Assembly (NCBI RefSeq): GCF_022808815.1
Contig: NZ_JAKZLC010000001.1
Coordinates: 372,001 to 436,000 of the forward strand
Length of the DNA stretch: 64,000 nt
Direction: 5' to 3'
Origin: Geothrix paludis
GTDB lineage: Bacteria > Acidobacteriota > Holophagae > Holophagales > Holophagaceae
Shown here: one piece after another, positions 38,555 to 47,004 of the stretch
Position numbering within the stretch: the first letter of the stretch is position 1
Layout of the letters: each line of letters starts with the position of its first letter
Notes under the pieces: generated by a model
Database searches by the model: none
Told to the model about the DNA's origin: nothing
The model's input: the letters and a program-made list of their open reading frames with translations, nothing else
Translations under genes and position numbers: made by a program

Positions 38555-38983
38555 ATGGTCCAGCCGGTTCCGATGGGGTACCACACGGTCACGCCCTACG
38601 TGATCGTGCCGGACGGAGAGGGCTTCATCGCCTTTCTTCGGGCCGCTTTCCAGGCGGAGGAACGCAGCCGGGCGGTACGCCCGGACGGGGCCATCGCCAA
38701 TGCGGAAGTCCGCATCGGCGACTCCATGGTGATGCTGGCCCAGGCCCGGGAGCCCTGGAAGCCCATGCCCACGGGGTTCTACCTCTATGTCCCCGACACC
38801 GATGCGCTGTACCAGGCCGCCCTGGCGGCTGGCGGGGTTTCGCTCATGGAGCCCTCGGACCAGTTCTACGGAGACCGGAATGCCGGCGTGCAGGACCCGT
38901 GGGGCAATCAGTGGTGGATCGCCACCCACATCGAGGATGTGGACGAGGCCGAGGTCCAGCGCCGGATGGCGGCCCGGGGTTGA
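38555..38983 (+). CDS. VOC-superfamily protein (PhnB/glyoxalase-like)
   Basis: This encodes 142 residues from the ATG at 38555 with AAGGAGG 5 bases upstream. Two beta-alpha-beta-beta-beta units are evident, with PhnB-type patterns: TVTPYVIV, FIAFLRAAFQAEE, IANAEVRIGDSMVMLAQ, FYLYVPDTDALYQAALAAGG, FYGDRNAGVQDPWGNQWWIATH. The last Trp-rich segment is typical of the PhnB-like and bleomycin-resistance-like branch. The ligand is unknown; the usual metal Glu/His positions are only partly kept, so an enzyme or a binding protein are both possible. It is flanked by hairpins on both sides, so it is monocistronic. Confidence 0.85.
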   Translation: MVQPVPMGYHTVTPYVIVPDGEGFIAFLRAAFQAEERSRAVRPDGAIANAEVRIGDSMVMLAQAREPWKPMPTGFYLYVPDTDALYQAALAAGGVSLMEPSDQFYGDRNAGVQDPWGNQWWIATHIEDVDEAEVQRRMAARG

Positions 38984-39010
38984 GTCTCCCCTCCCGTCGC
39001 GGGACAATGG

Positions 39011-39036
39011 AAAGGCGCGGCATCCGCCGCGCCTTT
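39011..39036 (+). terminator. Terminator of the VOC gene
   Basis: Perfect 10-bp arms AAAGGCGCGG (39011-39020) and CCGCGCCTTT (39027-39036) enclose the loop CATCCG, followed by CTTT. Confidence 0.85.
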
Positions 39037-39053
39037 CTTTGCTCCGGAACCCC

Positions 39054-40631
39054 ATGTCCCTCTCCGAAGAGATCCAGCGGCGGCGAACTTTCGCCATCAT
39101 CAGCCACCCCGACGCCGGCAAGACCACGCTGACCGAGAAGCTGTTGCTCTACGGCGGCGCCATCGACCGGGCGGGCAGCGTGAAGGCCCGCGAGGGCGGG
39201 GCGGCGGCCCACTCGGATTGGATGAGCATCGAGCAGGAGCGCGGCATCAGCGTCACCTCCGCGGCCATGCAGTTCGAGTACCAGGGCCGGGCCATTAACC
39301 TGCTGGATACGCCGGGCCACCAGGACTTCAGCGAGGACACCTACCGGGCGCTCACGGCCGCCGACGCCGTGGTGATGCTCCTGGACTGCGCCAAGGGCGT
39401 GGAAGAACAGACCAAGAAGCTCTTCCGGGTGGCCAACGAGCGCAAGCTCCCCATCTTCACCTTCGTGAACAAGCTGGACCGACCGGGCCGCGAACCCGTG
39501 GAGCTCATCGACGAGGTGGAGGAGCTCTTCGGCCTCCATGCCGTGCCCATGACTTGGCCCATCGGCTCCGGCACGGACTTCAAGGGCGTCTACGTGCGCG
39601 CCACGGGTCAGATCCAGGTCTTCGAGCGGGCGAAAGCGGGCCGGAAAGCCCGCGTCGCCGGGCAGGGGGGACTGGACGATCCCGAGATCGCCGCCCTGCT
39701 GACACCCGCCGAGCTCCAGCAGCTCAAGGATGACGTGGACCTCATGGACCACGTGCTGCCGTCCTTCGACCGGGAGGCCTTCCTGCGCGGCGAGCAGTCT
39801 CCGATGTTCTTCGGTTCCGCGGTGAACAACTTCGGCGTGGCGGAGTTCCTGGAGGAGTTCCTGGAACTGGCGCCCGCGCCGGGCCCGAGGCCCCTGATGG
39901 ACGGTGGCGAGGTGGCGCCGGATCAGCCCTTCACAGCCTTCGTGTTCAAGGTGCAGGCCAACATGAACAAGGCCCACCGGGACCGCGTGGCCTTCGCCCG
40001 CATCGTGTCCGGGAAGTTCGACCGGGGCATGGACGCCCTGCACGTGCGCGAGAAGAAGTCCATCAAGCTGAACTACCCCCACATGTTCTTCGGCCGTGAG
40101 CGGCAGATCGTCGACGAGGCCTACCCCGGCGACATCCTGGGCCTCATCAACCCGGGCCTCTTCCGCATCGGTGACGTGCTGAGCGCCGCCGGTCCCATCG
40201 AGTTCCATGCCGTGCCCCGCTTCTCGCCCGAGCAGTTCTCCTCCGTCCGCTTGGCGGATCCCGGCGCCCGCAAGGGTTTCCTGAAGGGCCTGAACCAGAT
40301 CGCGGAAGAAGGCGTGGTGCAGGTCTTCTGGCCCAAGGGCGGCGCGCCCCTGCCCATCCTCGGCGCCATCGGCCGCCTTCAGTTCGAGGTGCTCCAGCAC
40401 CGCCTCAAGGACGAGTACGCCTGCCCCGTGCTGCTGGAAACCCGTGGCTTCCAGATGGCCCGCTGGATCCAGGGCGGCTGGCCTGAGCCCAGCCGCTTCT
40501 GGGGCGAGCTGGTGGAGGACGCGGAGGGCAACCCCGCCATCCTCTTCGAGAACGACTGGCAGCGGCGCACCACGGCGGAAAAGTCGCCGGGCCTCGTGTT
40601 CCTGGAGCACCCACCGAAGGAAAGATCTTGA
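39054..40631 (+). CDS. prfC: Peptide chain release factor 3
   Basis: This encodes 525 residues from the ATG at 39054. The G domain has G1 SHPDAGKTT, G2 near ERGISVTSAAMQF, G3 DTPGHQDF and G4 NKLD. Domains 2 and 3 follow, with the RF3-specific stretches GKFDRGM and NYPHMFFGRER. The length equals E. coli RF3. It is a GTPase that recycles RF1/RF2 from the ribosome after peptide release. Elongation factor G is excluded by size and by the missing domain IV. The gene is followed by an inverted repeat at 40631-40672. Confidence 0.96.
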   Translation: MSLSEEIQRRRTFAIISHPDAGKTTLTEKLLLYGGAIDRAGSVKAREGGAAAHSDWMSIEQERGISVTSAAMQFEYQGRAINLLDTPGHQDFSEDTYRALTAADAVVMLLDCAKGVEEQTKKLFRVANERKLPIFTFVNKLDRPGREPVELIDEVEELFGLHAVPMTWPIGSGTDFKGVYVRATGQIQVFERAKAGRKARVAGQGGLDDPEIAALLTPAELQQLKDDVDLMDHVLPSFDREAFLRGEQSPMFFGSAVNNFGVAEFLEEFLELAPAPGPRPLMDGGEVAPDQPFTAFVFKVQANMNKAHRDRVAFARIVSGKFDRGMDALHVREKKSIKLNYPHMFFGRERQIVDEAYPGDILGLINPGLFRIGDVLSAAGPIEFHAVPRFSPEQFSSVRLADPGARKGFLKGLNQIAEEGVVQVFWPKGGAPLPILGAIGRLQFEVLQHRLKDEYACPVLLETRGFQMARWIQGGWPEPSRFWGELVEDAEGNPAILFENDWQRRTTAEKSPGLVFLEHPPKERS

Positions 40632-40672
40632 TCTGTCACCACGCCGTCGTCCGGGCGGCACACGTGACAGAT
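40631..40672 (+). terminator. Inverted repeat after prfC, possible terminator
   Basis: ATCTGTCAC (40631-40639) pairs perfectly with GTGACAGAT (40664-40672). The 24-base loop contains a smaller GCCG/CGGC pair. The long loop makes it a weak terminator; a regulator site for the next gene is an alternative. Confidence 0.45.
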
Positions 40673-40716
40673 ACCATCCTGTTCCCACCCGCCGGTGGAG
40701 AGGAGAGGGGCCTGCC

Positions 40717-41892
40717 ATGACGCCATCCAGGGGGTTCGGTGCGATCCATGTGGCAGGGCGGTGTCCAAGTTGGTTCCTTGGGTGGGTCCTCCTGCTGCTG
40801 CATGCGCTGGCCCATGCCCAGGCCGCATCGCCAGTCGCGCCCCTCGAAACGCCGGCCCTCGCGGGGGACGGCTGGCAGCGGCTGAGTCCCGCCGAGGCCG
40901 GCTTCGATCCCGCCCGCCTTCACGCCCTTCTTCTGGAGATGATGGACGGCCGGGCCAATCTCCATGGCGTGGTTGTCGAACGGCACGGCCGGCTGGTCGC
41001 AGAGGCCTACCGGACGGGCAGGGACCGCACCGTGAACAGCCTCTTCGCCCACACGCGGGCCTTCGGTCCCGAGGTGCGGCACGACGCGCGGTCCGTGGGC
41101 AAGAGCGTCATCGGCCTGCTGGTGGGGGTGGCGCTGGCCCAGGGGCGGCTGAAGCGCGTGGACACCCCGGTGCTCGAGTTCTACCCGGAATTCCCCGAGC
41201 TGGCCTCGCCGGAGCGACGGGCCATCACGCTCGAGCACCTCCTCGGGATGAGCAGCGGTCTGGCCTGGCATGAGGGCGGCGACGGGCCCGACGATGAGCA
41301 CAAGCTGATGTGGAAGTGGACCCCGGTCTACCATCCACTGAGCCGTCCCGTGGCGGTGGCGCCGGGCACGGTCTTCAACTACAACAGCGGGGGCGCCCTG
41401 CTGTTGGCGGACATCCTTGCGCGTGCCACGGGCATGCCGTGGACGGAGTACGCGCGGACGGCCTTGTTCGAGCCCCTGGGGATCAGGGATGTGGAGTGGG
41501 TGGGAGATTTCCTCGGGAGGCCTATGGCCTACACGGGGCTGCGGATGCGGCCCAGGGACATGGCGAAGCTCGGCCGCCTGGTCCTGAACCGAGGCCAATG
41601 GCAGGGCCGCCAGATCGTGCCCTCGGCCTGGATCGACGCCTCACTGACACCACGGCTCCGCACCGGCTTCGACGACACAGGCTACGGGTATCTCTGGTGG
41701 ACCGGCTCCGCGGCCTGGCATGACCGGGCCGTGCCCTGGGCCGCGGCCTTCGGGAATGGCGGCCAGCGCATCTTCGTCGCGCCCGACCTGGACCTTTGCG
41801 TGGTCATCACCGCCGGCGCCTACGGCGACCTGAAGGTGGCCCGCCAGGTCAATGCGTTCTTCCGGGAGATCGTCGCGACCGTAGGTCGCTGA
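40717..41892 (+). CDS. Exported serine hydrolase (class C beta-lactamase-like fold)
   Basis: This encodes 391 residues from the ATG at 40717, downstream of an AGGAGAGGGG site. A signal peptide (WFLGWVLLLLHALAHAQA) is followed by a beta-lactamase/transpeptidase-like domain. The nucleophile motif SVGKS gives S-x-x-K near residue 128, and the second motif is YNS (FNYNSGGALLLADIL). The third motif, usually H/K-x-G, appears as FGNGGQR. The family includes esterases, D-aminopeptidases and PBP-like proteins, so a beta-lactamase function should not be assumed. It is periplasmic. A hairpin terminator follows at 41915-41942. Confidence 0.85.
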   Translation: MTPSRGFGAIHVAGRCPSWFLGWVLLLLHALAHAQAASPVAPLETPALAGDGWQRLSPAEAGFDPARLHALLLEMMDGRANLHGVVVERHGRLVAEAYRTGRDRTVNSLFAHTRAFGPEVRHDARSVGKSVIGLLVGVALAQGRLKRVDTPVLEFYPEFPELASPERRAITLEHLLGMSSGLAWHEGGDGPDDEHKLMWKWTPVYHPLSRPVAVAPGTVFNYNSGGALLLADILARATGMPWTEYARTALFEPLGIRDVEWVGDFLGRPMAYTGLRMRPRDMAKLGRLVLNRGQWQGRQIVPSAWIDASLTPRLRTGFDDTGYGYLWWTGSAAWHDRAVPWAAAFGNGGQRIFVAPDLDLCVVITAGAYGDLKVARQVNAFFREIVATVGR

Positions 41893-41914
41893 TCCAGCAC
41901 ATGACAGCCAAACG

Positions 41915-41942
41915 GAAGAGCGGCGCGAATGCGCCGCTCTTC
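41915..41942 (+). terminator. Terminator of the serine hydrolase gene
   Basis: Perfect 12-bp arms GAAGAGCGGCGC and GCGCCGCTCTTC enclose the loop GAAT. Confidence 0.88.
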
Positions 41943-41947
41943 ATACG

Positions 41948-41966
41948 CGGAACGCGCAGCGTTCCG
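41948..41966 (-). terminator. Small hairpin after the aldolase gene
   Basis: CGGAACGC (41948-41955) pairs perfectly with GCGTTCCG (41959-41966) around GCA, 9 bases beyond the aldolase stop. With the neighbouring hairpin it gives each convergent gene its own stem-loop. Confidence 0.6.
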
Positions 41967-41974
41967 AGCGAATG

Positions 41975-42895
41975 CTAAGCCTTCGCGAAGATGTCCATCA
42001 CCGCGTGCAGCAGCTGGATGGCCTCGGCCTTGGGCCGCTGGAAGGCATTGCGGCCCATGATGCTGCCGAAGGCCCCGCCCTTGGCGAGCTCGGCCACTTC
42101 CTGGAGTACCGCCTCAGTGCCCTTGGCCTCGCCGCCGCTGAAGATGATGATGCGGCGGCCGTTGAAGGCGCTGCGGACCACTTCCTTCACCCGGTCGGCC
42201 ATGGTCTCGGTGGGGATCTGGGCTTTCTCGAAGGCCGCGGCGGCTTCCTTCACCTCGAGGTGCTGCTTGGGGGGCTTCACCTTGATGATGTGGGCGCCGA
42301 GCTGGGCGGCGATCTGGGCGGCGTAGCCGGCCACGTCCACGGCGGTCTCGCCCTCCTTGGTCAGGCCCGCGCCCCGGGGATAGGACCAGACGACGGTGGG
42401 CAGGCCCACCGCCTTGGCCTCGAGGATCAGCTCGCGCAGGCTCTCGTACTGGATGTTGCGGTCACCGCTGCCGGGGTAGATGGTGTAGCCGATGGCGGCG
42501 CAGCCCAGGCGCAGGGCGTCTTCCACGCTGCCCGTGATGGCGCTGCAGGGTTCGTGGCCCTTGCTAAGGATGTCGCTGTTGTTGAGCTTGAGGATGAGCG
42601 GGATGTCGCCGGCGTAGTCGGAGGCCACGTGTTCGATGAAGCCCAGGGGCGCGGCGTAGGCATTGCAGCCGGCCTCGATGGCCAGCTCCACGTGGTAGCG
42701 GGGATCGTAGCCGGCCGGGTTGGGCGCGAAGCTGCGGGCGGGGCCGTGCTCGAAGCCCTGGTCCACGGGCAGGATCACGAACTTGCCGGTGCCGGCCAGG
42801 CGGCCCGTGTTCATCATCCGGGCCAGGTTGGCTTTCACGCCGGGGTTTTCAGAGCTGTACCAGGACAGGATCTCGCGGACTTTGGCCGTGGCCAT
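41975..42895 (-). CDS. fbaB: Class I fructose-bisphosphate aldolase (FbaB/DhnA type)
   Basis: This encodes 306 residues of the DhnA-type class I family: VILPVDQGFEHGP, AGCNAYAAPLGFIEH, VVWSYPRGAG, the Schiff-base Lys in HIIKVKPPK, and IIFSGGEAKG near the phosphate site. It cleaves fructose 1,6-bisphosphate, or condenses triose phosphates, without a metal. Together with acetate kinase and 6-phosphogluconate dehydrogenase it gives a picture of normal sugar metabolism. The gene is monocistronic, bounded by the small hairpin at 41948-41966. Confidence 0.93.
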   Translation of the reverse strand: MATAKVREILSWYSSENPGVKANLARMMNTGRLAGTGKFVILPVDQGFEHGPARSFAPNPAGYDPRYHVELAIEAGCNAYAAPLGFIEHVASDYAGDIPLILKLNNSDILSKGHEPCSAITGSVEDALRLGCAAIGYTIYPGSGDRNIQYESLRELILEAKAVGLPTVVWSYPRGAGLTKEGETAVDVAGYAAQIAAQLGAHIIKVKPPKQHLEVKEAAAAFEKAQIPTETMADRVKEVVRSAFNGRRIIIFSGGEAKGTEAVLQEVAELAKGGAFGSIMGRNAFQRPKAEAIQLLHAVMDIFAKA

Positions 42896-42930
42896 GGGGC
42901 ACCTCGCATGGATTCAAACGCCCATTCTAC

Positions 42931-44001
42931 CTAGAAATGCGCCGTCAGGCTCGCGCCAAGGCCCATGTCCGCGGTGTTCCCCCGGTGGGAGATGTTGTTC
43001 AGGTAGCGGAAGGTCAGGGTGGTGTGGGGCGTCCAGTGCCAGTGCACTCCCACATCGTGCTGGAGGCTGGGCTGGTCGAAGTGCTGGGAGGGCCGTCGCG
43101 GCAGGTAGCCGCTCTGCCAGTAGAGCTGGAGGAAGGGCTGGACCCGCCGCCAACGGCGGTATTCCCAGGTGGCATGGGCGCCGGCCCCGTTCCGGAACCC
43201 GATGTCCGTGTACTCCGGGCTTCCGTGGGGGCGGCGGACGAAGGCCCCGCCGAAATAGAACACATGCCGCCCCCCCGGCCTCCAGGCGCCTGTGATCCCG
43301 TAGGTCTGATCCCAGCCGGACCGGAAGGCGTCGTAGGTATGGGTGAGGGGGGGCTTGAGGCTGACCGCGGCGGAGAGCGTCCATGCGGGCGACGCCAGCA
43401 GGCGGTGGGTGAGCCCCAGGACCGGATCCTGGGTCTTCCCGAGGATGCGTTCATCGTTGTAGAAGGCGACCTTGCCGTTCTGGGCCACCGCCAGAGTCAC
43501 CTGGTTCTGCAGGACGCGGTCCCGTCCGGGCTGCTCGAATCCGATCCTGTGAAAGCCCTCGATCAGAGGATCGAGGAAGCCCCCCGTGTGGTTCTGGACC
43601 GGCAGCCGGAACCACAGGTCGGTCGTGTCGGACAGTCCATACCTTCCCTCCAGCTCGAACCGGGCGATCTCTTCGTCGAAGTAGTACAGGGTCGGGAGAT
43701 CGGGAAAAGCGGCGGCGGCTGAGGCGAATACCGCCTCGGTCACGGCCACGCGGCCGGAGGCGTCCCGCGGAGCATACTGCTCGAAGATGTCCGAGAACTG
43801 GAAGGTGTTGGCCTCGATCCAGTGCAGGGCCCACCGCCAGCGGCCCCGCCCGAGGGGAACGGGGTCCACCGGCTGGTAGGCCATGGTGGGCAGGTAGAGG
43901 GGGAACATCTCCCGGGTGGGGAAGGGGCCCATCTCGTGGAGGGGCTCCTCCGCGGCCAGTCCCAGGAAGGCCACGAAGGCGAGCGCCGCGCGGCGTTGCA
44001 T
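42931..44001 (-). CDS. DUF3187-like outer-membrane beta-barrel protein
   Basis: This encodes 356 residues. A short signal peptide (RRAALAFVAFLGLAA) leads to a mature part made of alternating beta strands and ends in HF, a typical outer-membrane barrel terminus. Patterns such as FPLYLPTMAYQP, EANTFQFSDI, FRLPVQNHTGGFLD and YFGGAFVRRP recall the DUF3187 family, whose function is unknown. It lies 12 bases after the 3-hydroxybutyryl-CoA dehydrogenase gene, on the same strand, so it may share its transcript without sharing a pathway. A porin-like role is possible. Confidence 0.72.
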   Translation of the reverse strand: MQRRAALAFVAFLGLAAEEPLHEMGPFPTREMFPLYLPTMAYQPVDPVPLGRGRWRWALHWIEANTFQFSDIFEQYAPRDASGRVAVTEAVFASAAAAFPDLPTLYYFDEEIARFELEGRYGLSDTTDLWFRLPVQNHTGGFLDPLIEGFHRIGFEQPGRDRVLQNQVTLAVAQNGKVAFYNDERILGKTQDPVLGLTHRLLASPAWTLSAAVSLKPPLTHTYDAFRSGWDQTYGITGAWRPGGRHVFYFGGAFVRRPHGSPEYTDIGFRNGAGAHATWEYRRWRRVQPFLQLYWQSGYLPRRPSQHFDQPSLQHDVGVHWHWTPHTTLTFRYLNNISHRGNTADMGLGASLTAHF

Positions 44002-44013
44002 GGCCCGCGGGGA

Positions 44014-44874
44014 TCAGGCCTTGCTGTAGTCGTAGAAGCCGCGGCCGCTCTTCTTGCCCAGCCAGCCGGCGTCCACGTACTTGATGAGCAGGGGGCAGGG
44101 GCGGTACTTGGGATCGCCCAGGCCCTCGTGCAGCACGTTGAGGATGAAGAGGCAGGTGTCCAGGCCGATGAAGTCCGCCAGGGTGAGGGGACCCATGGGA
44201 TGGTTCATGCCGAGCTTCATGATGCCGTCGATGCTCTCCACAGACGCCACGCCTTCATATAGCGCATAGATGGCCTCGTTGATCATGGGCAGCAGCACCC
44301 GGTTGCTGACAAAGCCGGGGAAGTCGTTGCAGTGGATGGGCGTCTTGCCGAGCTTCTTCGAGAGCTCCATGACCGCATCGAACGTGGCATCGCTGGTGGC
44401 CAGGCCGCGGATGACCTCGATGAGCTGCATCACGGGCACGGGGTTCATGAAGTGCATGCCGATGAAGGTCTCGGGGCGCTTGGTGACGGCGGCCAGCTTG
44501 GTGATCGAGATGCTGCTGGTGTTGGAGGCCAGGACGGCGCCGGGCCTGCAGACCTTGTCGAGGGTCTCGAAGATCTGCTTCTTGACCTCCCACTTCTCGG
44601 TGGCGGCCTCGATGACGATGTCGCAGCCGGCGAGATCCTCGAGCTTGGTGGTGGTGCGGATGCGGCCCAGGACGGCGGCCTTTTCCTCGGCGGTCATCTT
44701 GCCCTTGTCCACGCCGCGCTGGAGGTTCTTGTCGATGGTGGCCACGCCCTTGGCGGCGAAGGCGTCGCTGATGTCCTGCATCAGCACGCTGAAGCCCGCC
44801 TGGGCGAAGACATGGGCGATGCCGTTGCCCATCTGGCCCGCACCGATGACGCCGATGTTCTGGATGCTGCTCAT
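44014..44874 (-). CDS. hbd: 3-hydroxybutyryl-CoA dehydrogenase
   Basis: This encodes 286 residues from the ATG at 44874 with GGAGGG 7 bases upstream; the longer frame is not family-like. NAD-binding start [21 protein letters not shown] at about 6-26, then [13 protein letters not shown], the catalytic His in [11 protein letters not shown], and [19 protein letters not shown]. It oxidises or reduces (S)-3-hydroxybutyryl-CoA in butyrate or fatty-acid metabolism. A crotonase (59237) and an acyl-CoA dehydrogenase (62678) elsewhere in the window complete the same chemical steps. Confidence 0.94.
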   Translation of the reverse strand: MSSIQNIGVIGAGQMGNGIAHVFAQAGFSVLMQDISDAFAAKGVATIDKNLQRGVDKGKMTAEEKAAVLGRIRTTTKLEDLAGCDIVIEAATEKWEVKKQIFETLDKVCRPGAVLASNTSSISITKLAAVTKRPETFIGMHFMNPVPVMQLIEVIRGLATSDATFDAVMELSKKLGKTPIHCNDFPGFVSNRVLLPMINEAIYALYEGVASVESIDGIMKLGMNHPMGPLTLADFIGLDTCLFILNVLHEGLGDPKYRPCPLLIKYVDAGWLGKKSGRGFYDYSKA

Positions 44875-44914
44875 ATGGAAACCCTCCGTCTCCCCAGCAT
44901 AGCGGAGGATGGGG

Positions 44915-45601
44915 TCACCAGCCCGCGAGCAGGGCCGGCAGGTCGCGGATGGAATCGAGCACGGGGAAGGGGGATTCCACCGGGGTGGCGACCACTTCAT
45001 GGGCCCAGGTCAGGTGGTAGGGGATGTGGATCGCCCGGGCGCCCAGGGCCAGGACCGGCAGGATGTCGGACTTCACCGAGTTGCCCACCATGGTGAAGGC
45101 TCCGGGTTGGAGGCCGTGGCGCCCGAGGAGGGCCGCGTAGGTCGCCTCGTCCTTCTCGGAGACGATCTCCACCCGTGAGAAGTGGTGCCCGAGGCCGGAC
45201 TTGGCCAGCTTGGTCTCCTGGTCGAAGAGGTCGCCCTTGGTGATGAGCATCAGGTCGAAAGCTCCGGCCAGCTTCGCCAGGACCTCCGCCACCCCGGGCA
45301 GGGGCTCCACGGGCTTGTCGAGCATGGCCTGGCCCAGTTCCAGCACCTTCCGGACGCCAGCGCCGTCGAGGCGGTTCTCGGTCAGCTCCAGGGCCGTCTC
45401 GATCATGGAGAGGGTGAAGCCCTTGATGCCATAGCCGTAGCGGCGGAGGTTCCGCATCTCCGTCTCGTGGAGGCGGGCGTCGATCCAGGCGTCGTCGTGG
45501 AAGGGGCGCAGGAGGGCCCGGAAGGCCTCCTGGGTCTCGGCGTAGAGGGTCTCGTTGTGCCAGAGGGTGTCGTCGGCGTCGAAGGCGAGCGTGGGGCGCA
45601 T
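44915..45601 (-). CDS. HAD-family hydrolase
   Basis: This encodes 228 residues. HAD motif I is FDADDTLW (nucleophile Asp8 and acid Asp10). Motif II is LMLITKGD, the Lys of motif III lies in KSGLG or SEKD, and motif IV is [10 protein letters not shown]. An alpha-helical cap sits between motifs I and II, as in the phosphoglycolate phosphatase-like class. It dephosphorylates a small cytoplasmic metabolite that cannot be named. The start at 45601 is divergent from the DoxX-like gene, and the two share a compact promoter core. Confidence 0.88.
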   Translation of the reverse strand: MRPTLAFDADDTLWHNETLYAETQEAFRALLRPFHDDAWIDARLHETEMRNLRRYGYGIKGFTLSMIETALELTENRLDGAGVRKVLELGQAMLDKPVEPLPGVAEVLAKLAGAFDLMLITKGDLFDQETKLAKSGLGHHFSRVEIVSEKDEATYAALLGRHGLQPGAFTMVGNSVKSDILPVLALGARAIHIPYHLTWAHEVVATPVESPFPVLDSIRDLPALLAGW

Positions 45602-45624
45602 GGCGGTTTCCGTGGAGAATCCCC

Positions 45625-45634
45625 AGCCTACAAT
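45625..45634. promoter_or_regulatory. Bidirectional promoter core (ANNNTANNNT)
   Basis: AGCCTACAAT gives TACAAT on the plus strand (45629-45634) for the DoxX-like gene and TAGGCT on the minus strand (45630-45625) for the HAD gene. The two hexamers share the central TA. -35 elements are not convincing. Confidence 0.45.
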
Positions 45635-45654
45635 GGATGTTTCCCGAGGTATTT

Positions 45655-46011
45655 ATGGCCGCTTCCAAGACCCGCACCGACTGGGCCCTCTTCCTCCTGC
45701 GCCTCGCGGTGGGCGGCATGGCGGTGATGCACGGCTTCGAGATCCTCCGCCGCGCCCACGGGGCCATCACCTTCGCCCAGGCCTCGACCTGGGGCTTTGC
45801 CCTGGGTGAGCTGGTCTGCGGTGCCCTGATCCTCCTCGGCGTGTGGGTGGCCCTGGCCGGCGGGATCCTCGTGGCCGTCCTGGGCTGGCCGCTGGTGCAC
45901 GGCTGGATGCACGGCGCCGGGCCCCTGTCGAACCTGCCCGCCCTCTTCCGCTTGCTCGTAGGCCTGGCCTGCGCCGTGGGCGGCGGGGGCAAGTGGGCTT
46001 TGGAGAAGTAA
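45655..46011 (+). CDS. DoxX-like small membrane protein
   Basis: This encodes 118 residues from the ATG at 45655, preferred over 45637 because GAGGT lies 5 bases upstream. Four hydrophobic segments are visible (LFLLRLAVGGMAVMHG, GFALGELVCGALILLGVWVAL, GILVAVLGWPLVHG, LFRLLVGLACAVGGGG). The RLAVGGMAVMHGFEIL start and the later GELVCGALILLG match the DoxX/SURF4-like pattern. These proteins are linked to quinone or thiosulfate redox chemistry in some organisms, but no function can be given here. A large palindromic repeat follows. Confidence 0.75.
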   Translation: MAASKTRTDWALFLLRLAVGGMAVMHGFEILRRAHGAITFAQASTWGFALGELVCGALILLGVWVALAGGILVAVLGWPLVHGWMHGAGPLSNLPALFRLLVGLACAVGGGGKWALEK

Positions 46012-46028
46012 CCCGGCCGTTAAAGGAT

Positions 46029-46122
46029 CTCCACGAAGGACACGAAGAAGCCCTTCAGGTGAACCTAAAGACCACGAATTCGCCTTCGTGATCTGGCTTT
46101 TCTCTTCGTGCCCTTCGTGGAG
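46029..46122. repeat. 94-bp nested palindrome built from ACGAAG units
   Basis: Outer arms of 20 bp (46029-46048 and 46103-46122) pair with one mismatch. The left arm is CTCC then ACGAAGGAC and ACGAAGA, a 9-base tandem unit. An inner hairpin CACGAA-TTCGCC-TTCGTG lies at 46073-46090. It sits between two same-strand genes. The design resembles interspersed repeats of this ACGAAG type that I have seen in other environmental genomes, recalled without a reference. Confidence 0.75.
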
Positions 46123-46168
46123 GCTTTTGAGCATTACCTAGACTTGAAGGCATCCCAGGAGCGTTCCC

Positions 46169-46984
46169 ATGCTGCGTCCCCCGCACCACCAGATCTTCGC
46201 CTTCGACGCCGAGTGGGTGCCGGATCCCGCCACGGGGAGGCGGGTGCTGGACCTCCCGAAGGAGATGCCGGACGAGGAGGTGACCGAGCGCCTCTGGGCC
46301 TACGGCGGGGCTACGGAGGCGGAGCCCCGGCCCTACCTGAAGACGATCCTCTGCCGTGTGGTGTCCATCGCCGCGGTGATCCGCACGGTGCGGAACGGTG
46401 ACGTCCAGCACAAGCTCTTCGCCCTGCCGGAGGGACCGGAAGCCCTGGCCGAGGACGACCTGCTGCGCCGCTTCCTGGTGGCGCTTGGGGACAAGAAGCC
46501 CCAGCTGGTGGGCTTCAACTCGCGGGACGCGGACCTGCCCATTCTGGTTCAGCGGGCCATGGTGCACCGGCTCTCCATCCCGGGCCTGGGACGCAGCGCG
46601 GAGAAGTGGGCGGCGGGCGACTTCTTCGACCGCTACGGGAACCAGCACATCGACCTCCGCGAGATCACCGGCGCCTGGGGGAAAGCCTCGTCCACCCTGC
46701 ACGAGCTGGCCACGGCCTGTGGCATTCCGGGCAAGCTGGGCACCGACGGCAAGAGCGTCATCGATCTCTGGCGGGCGGGGGACATCGCCGGCATCGTCCG
46801 CTACAACCAGTTCGACGCCCTCACCACTTTCCTGGTGTGGCTGCGGGCCATGACGCTCTCGGGCCACCTGACGCCTGAGCAGATGGAGGCCGAGGAGGCC
46901 CAGATCCGCGCCCTGGTCCAGCAGAAGGCCGAGGCGGACCCGGCCTTCAACCTCTACCTGGAGGGATGGGCCCAGCTGGCCTGA
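46169..46984 (+). CDS. 3'-5' exonuclease related to the PolB exonuclease domain
   Basis: This encodes 271 residues. Exo I is FAFDAEW (Asp and Glu), Exo II is GFNSRDADLPIL (Asp), and Exo III is RYNQFDALTT (Tyr-x-x-x-Asp), together forming the DEDDy set. The family is the stand-alone predicted exonuclease related to DNA polymerase B, with no polymerase domain. It should trim DNA or RNA 3' ends in the cytoplasm, with a repair or processing role. The C-terminal helix (EAEEAQIRALVQQKAEAD) may be a dimer or partner surface. It stands alone between two palindromic repeat regions. Confidence 0.87.
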   Translation: MLRPPHHQIFAFDAEWVPDPATGRRVLDLPKEMPDEEVTERLWAYGGATEAEPRPYLKTILCRVVSIAAVIRTVRNGDVQHKLFALPEGPEALAEDDLLRRFLVALGDKKPQLVGFNSRDADLPILVQRAMVHRLSIPGLGRSAEKWAAGDFFDRYGNQHIDLREITGAWGKASSTLHELATACGIPGKLGTDGKSVIDLWRAGDIAGIVRYNQFDALTTFLVWLRAMTLSGHLTPEQMEAEEAQIRALVQQKAEADPAFNLYLEGWAQLA

Positions 46985-47004
46985 CTCAGCCGTAAAAGCA
47001 AGCA

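Noticed and set aside
40717-41892. Antibiotic-resistance beta-lactamase
   Set aside because: The fold family is broad (esterases, peptidases, PBP-like). The third motif is not the usual K/H-x-G, and nothing nearby suggests resistance.
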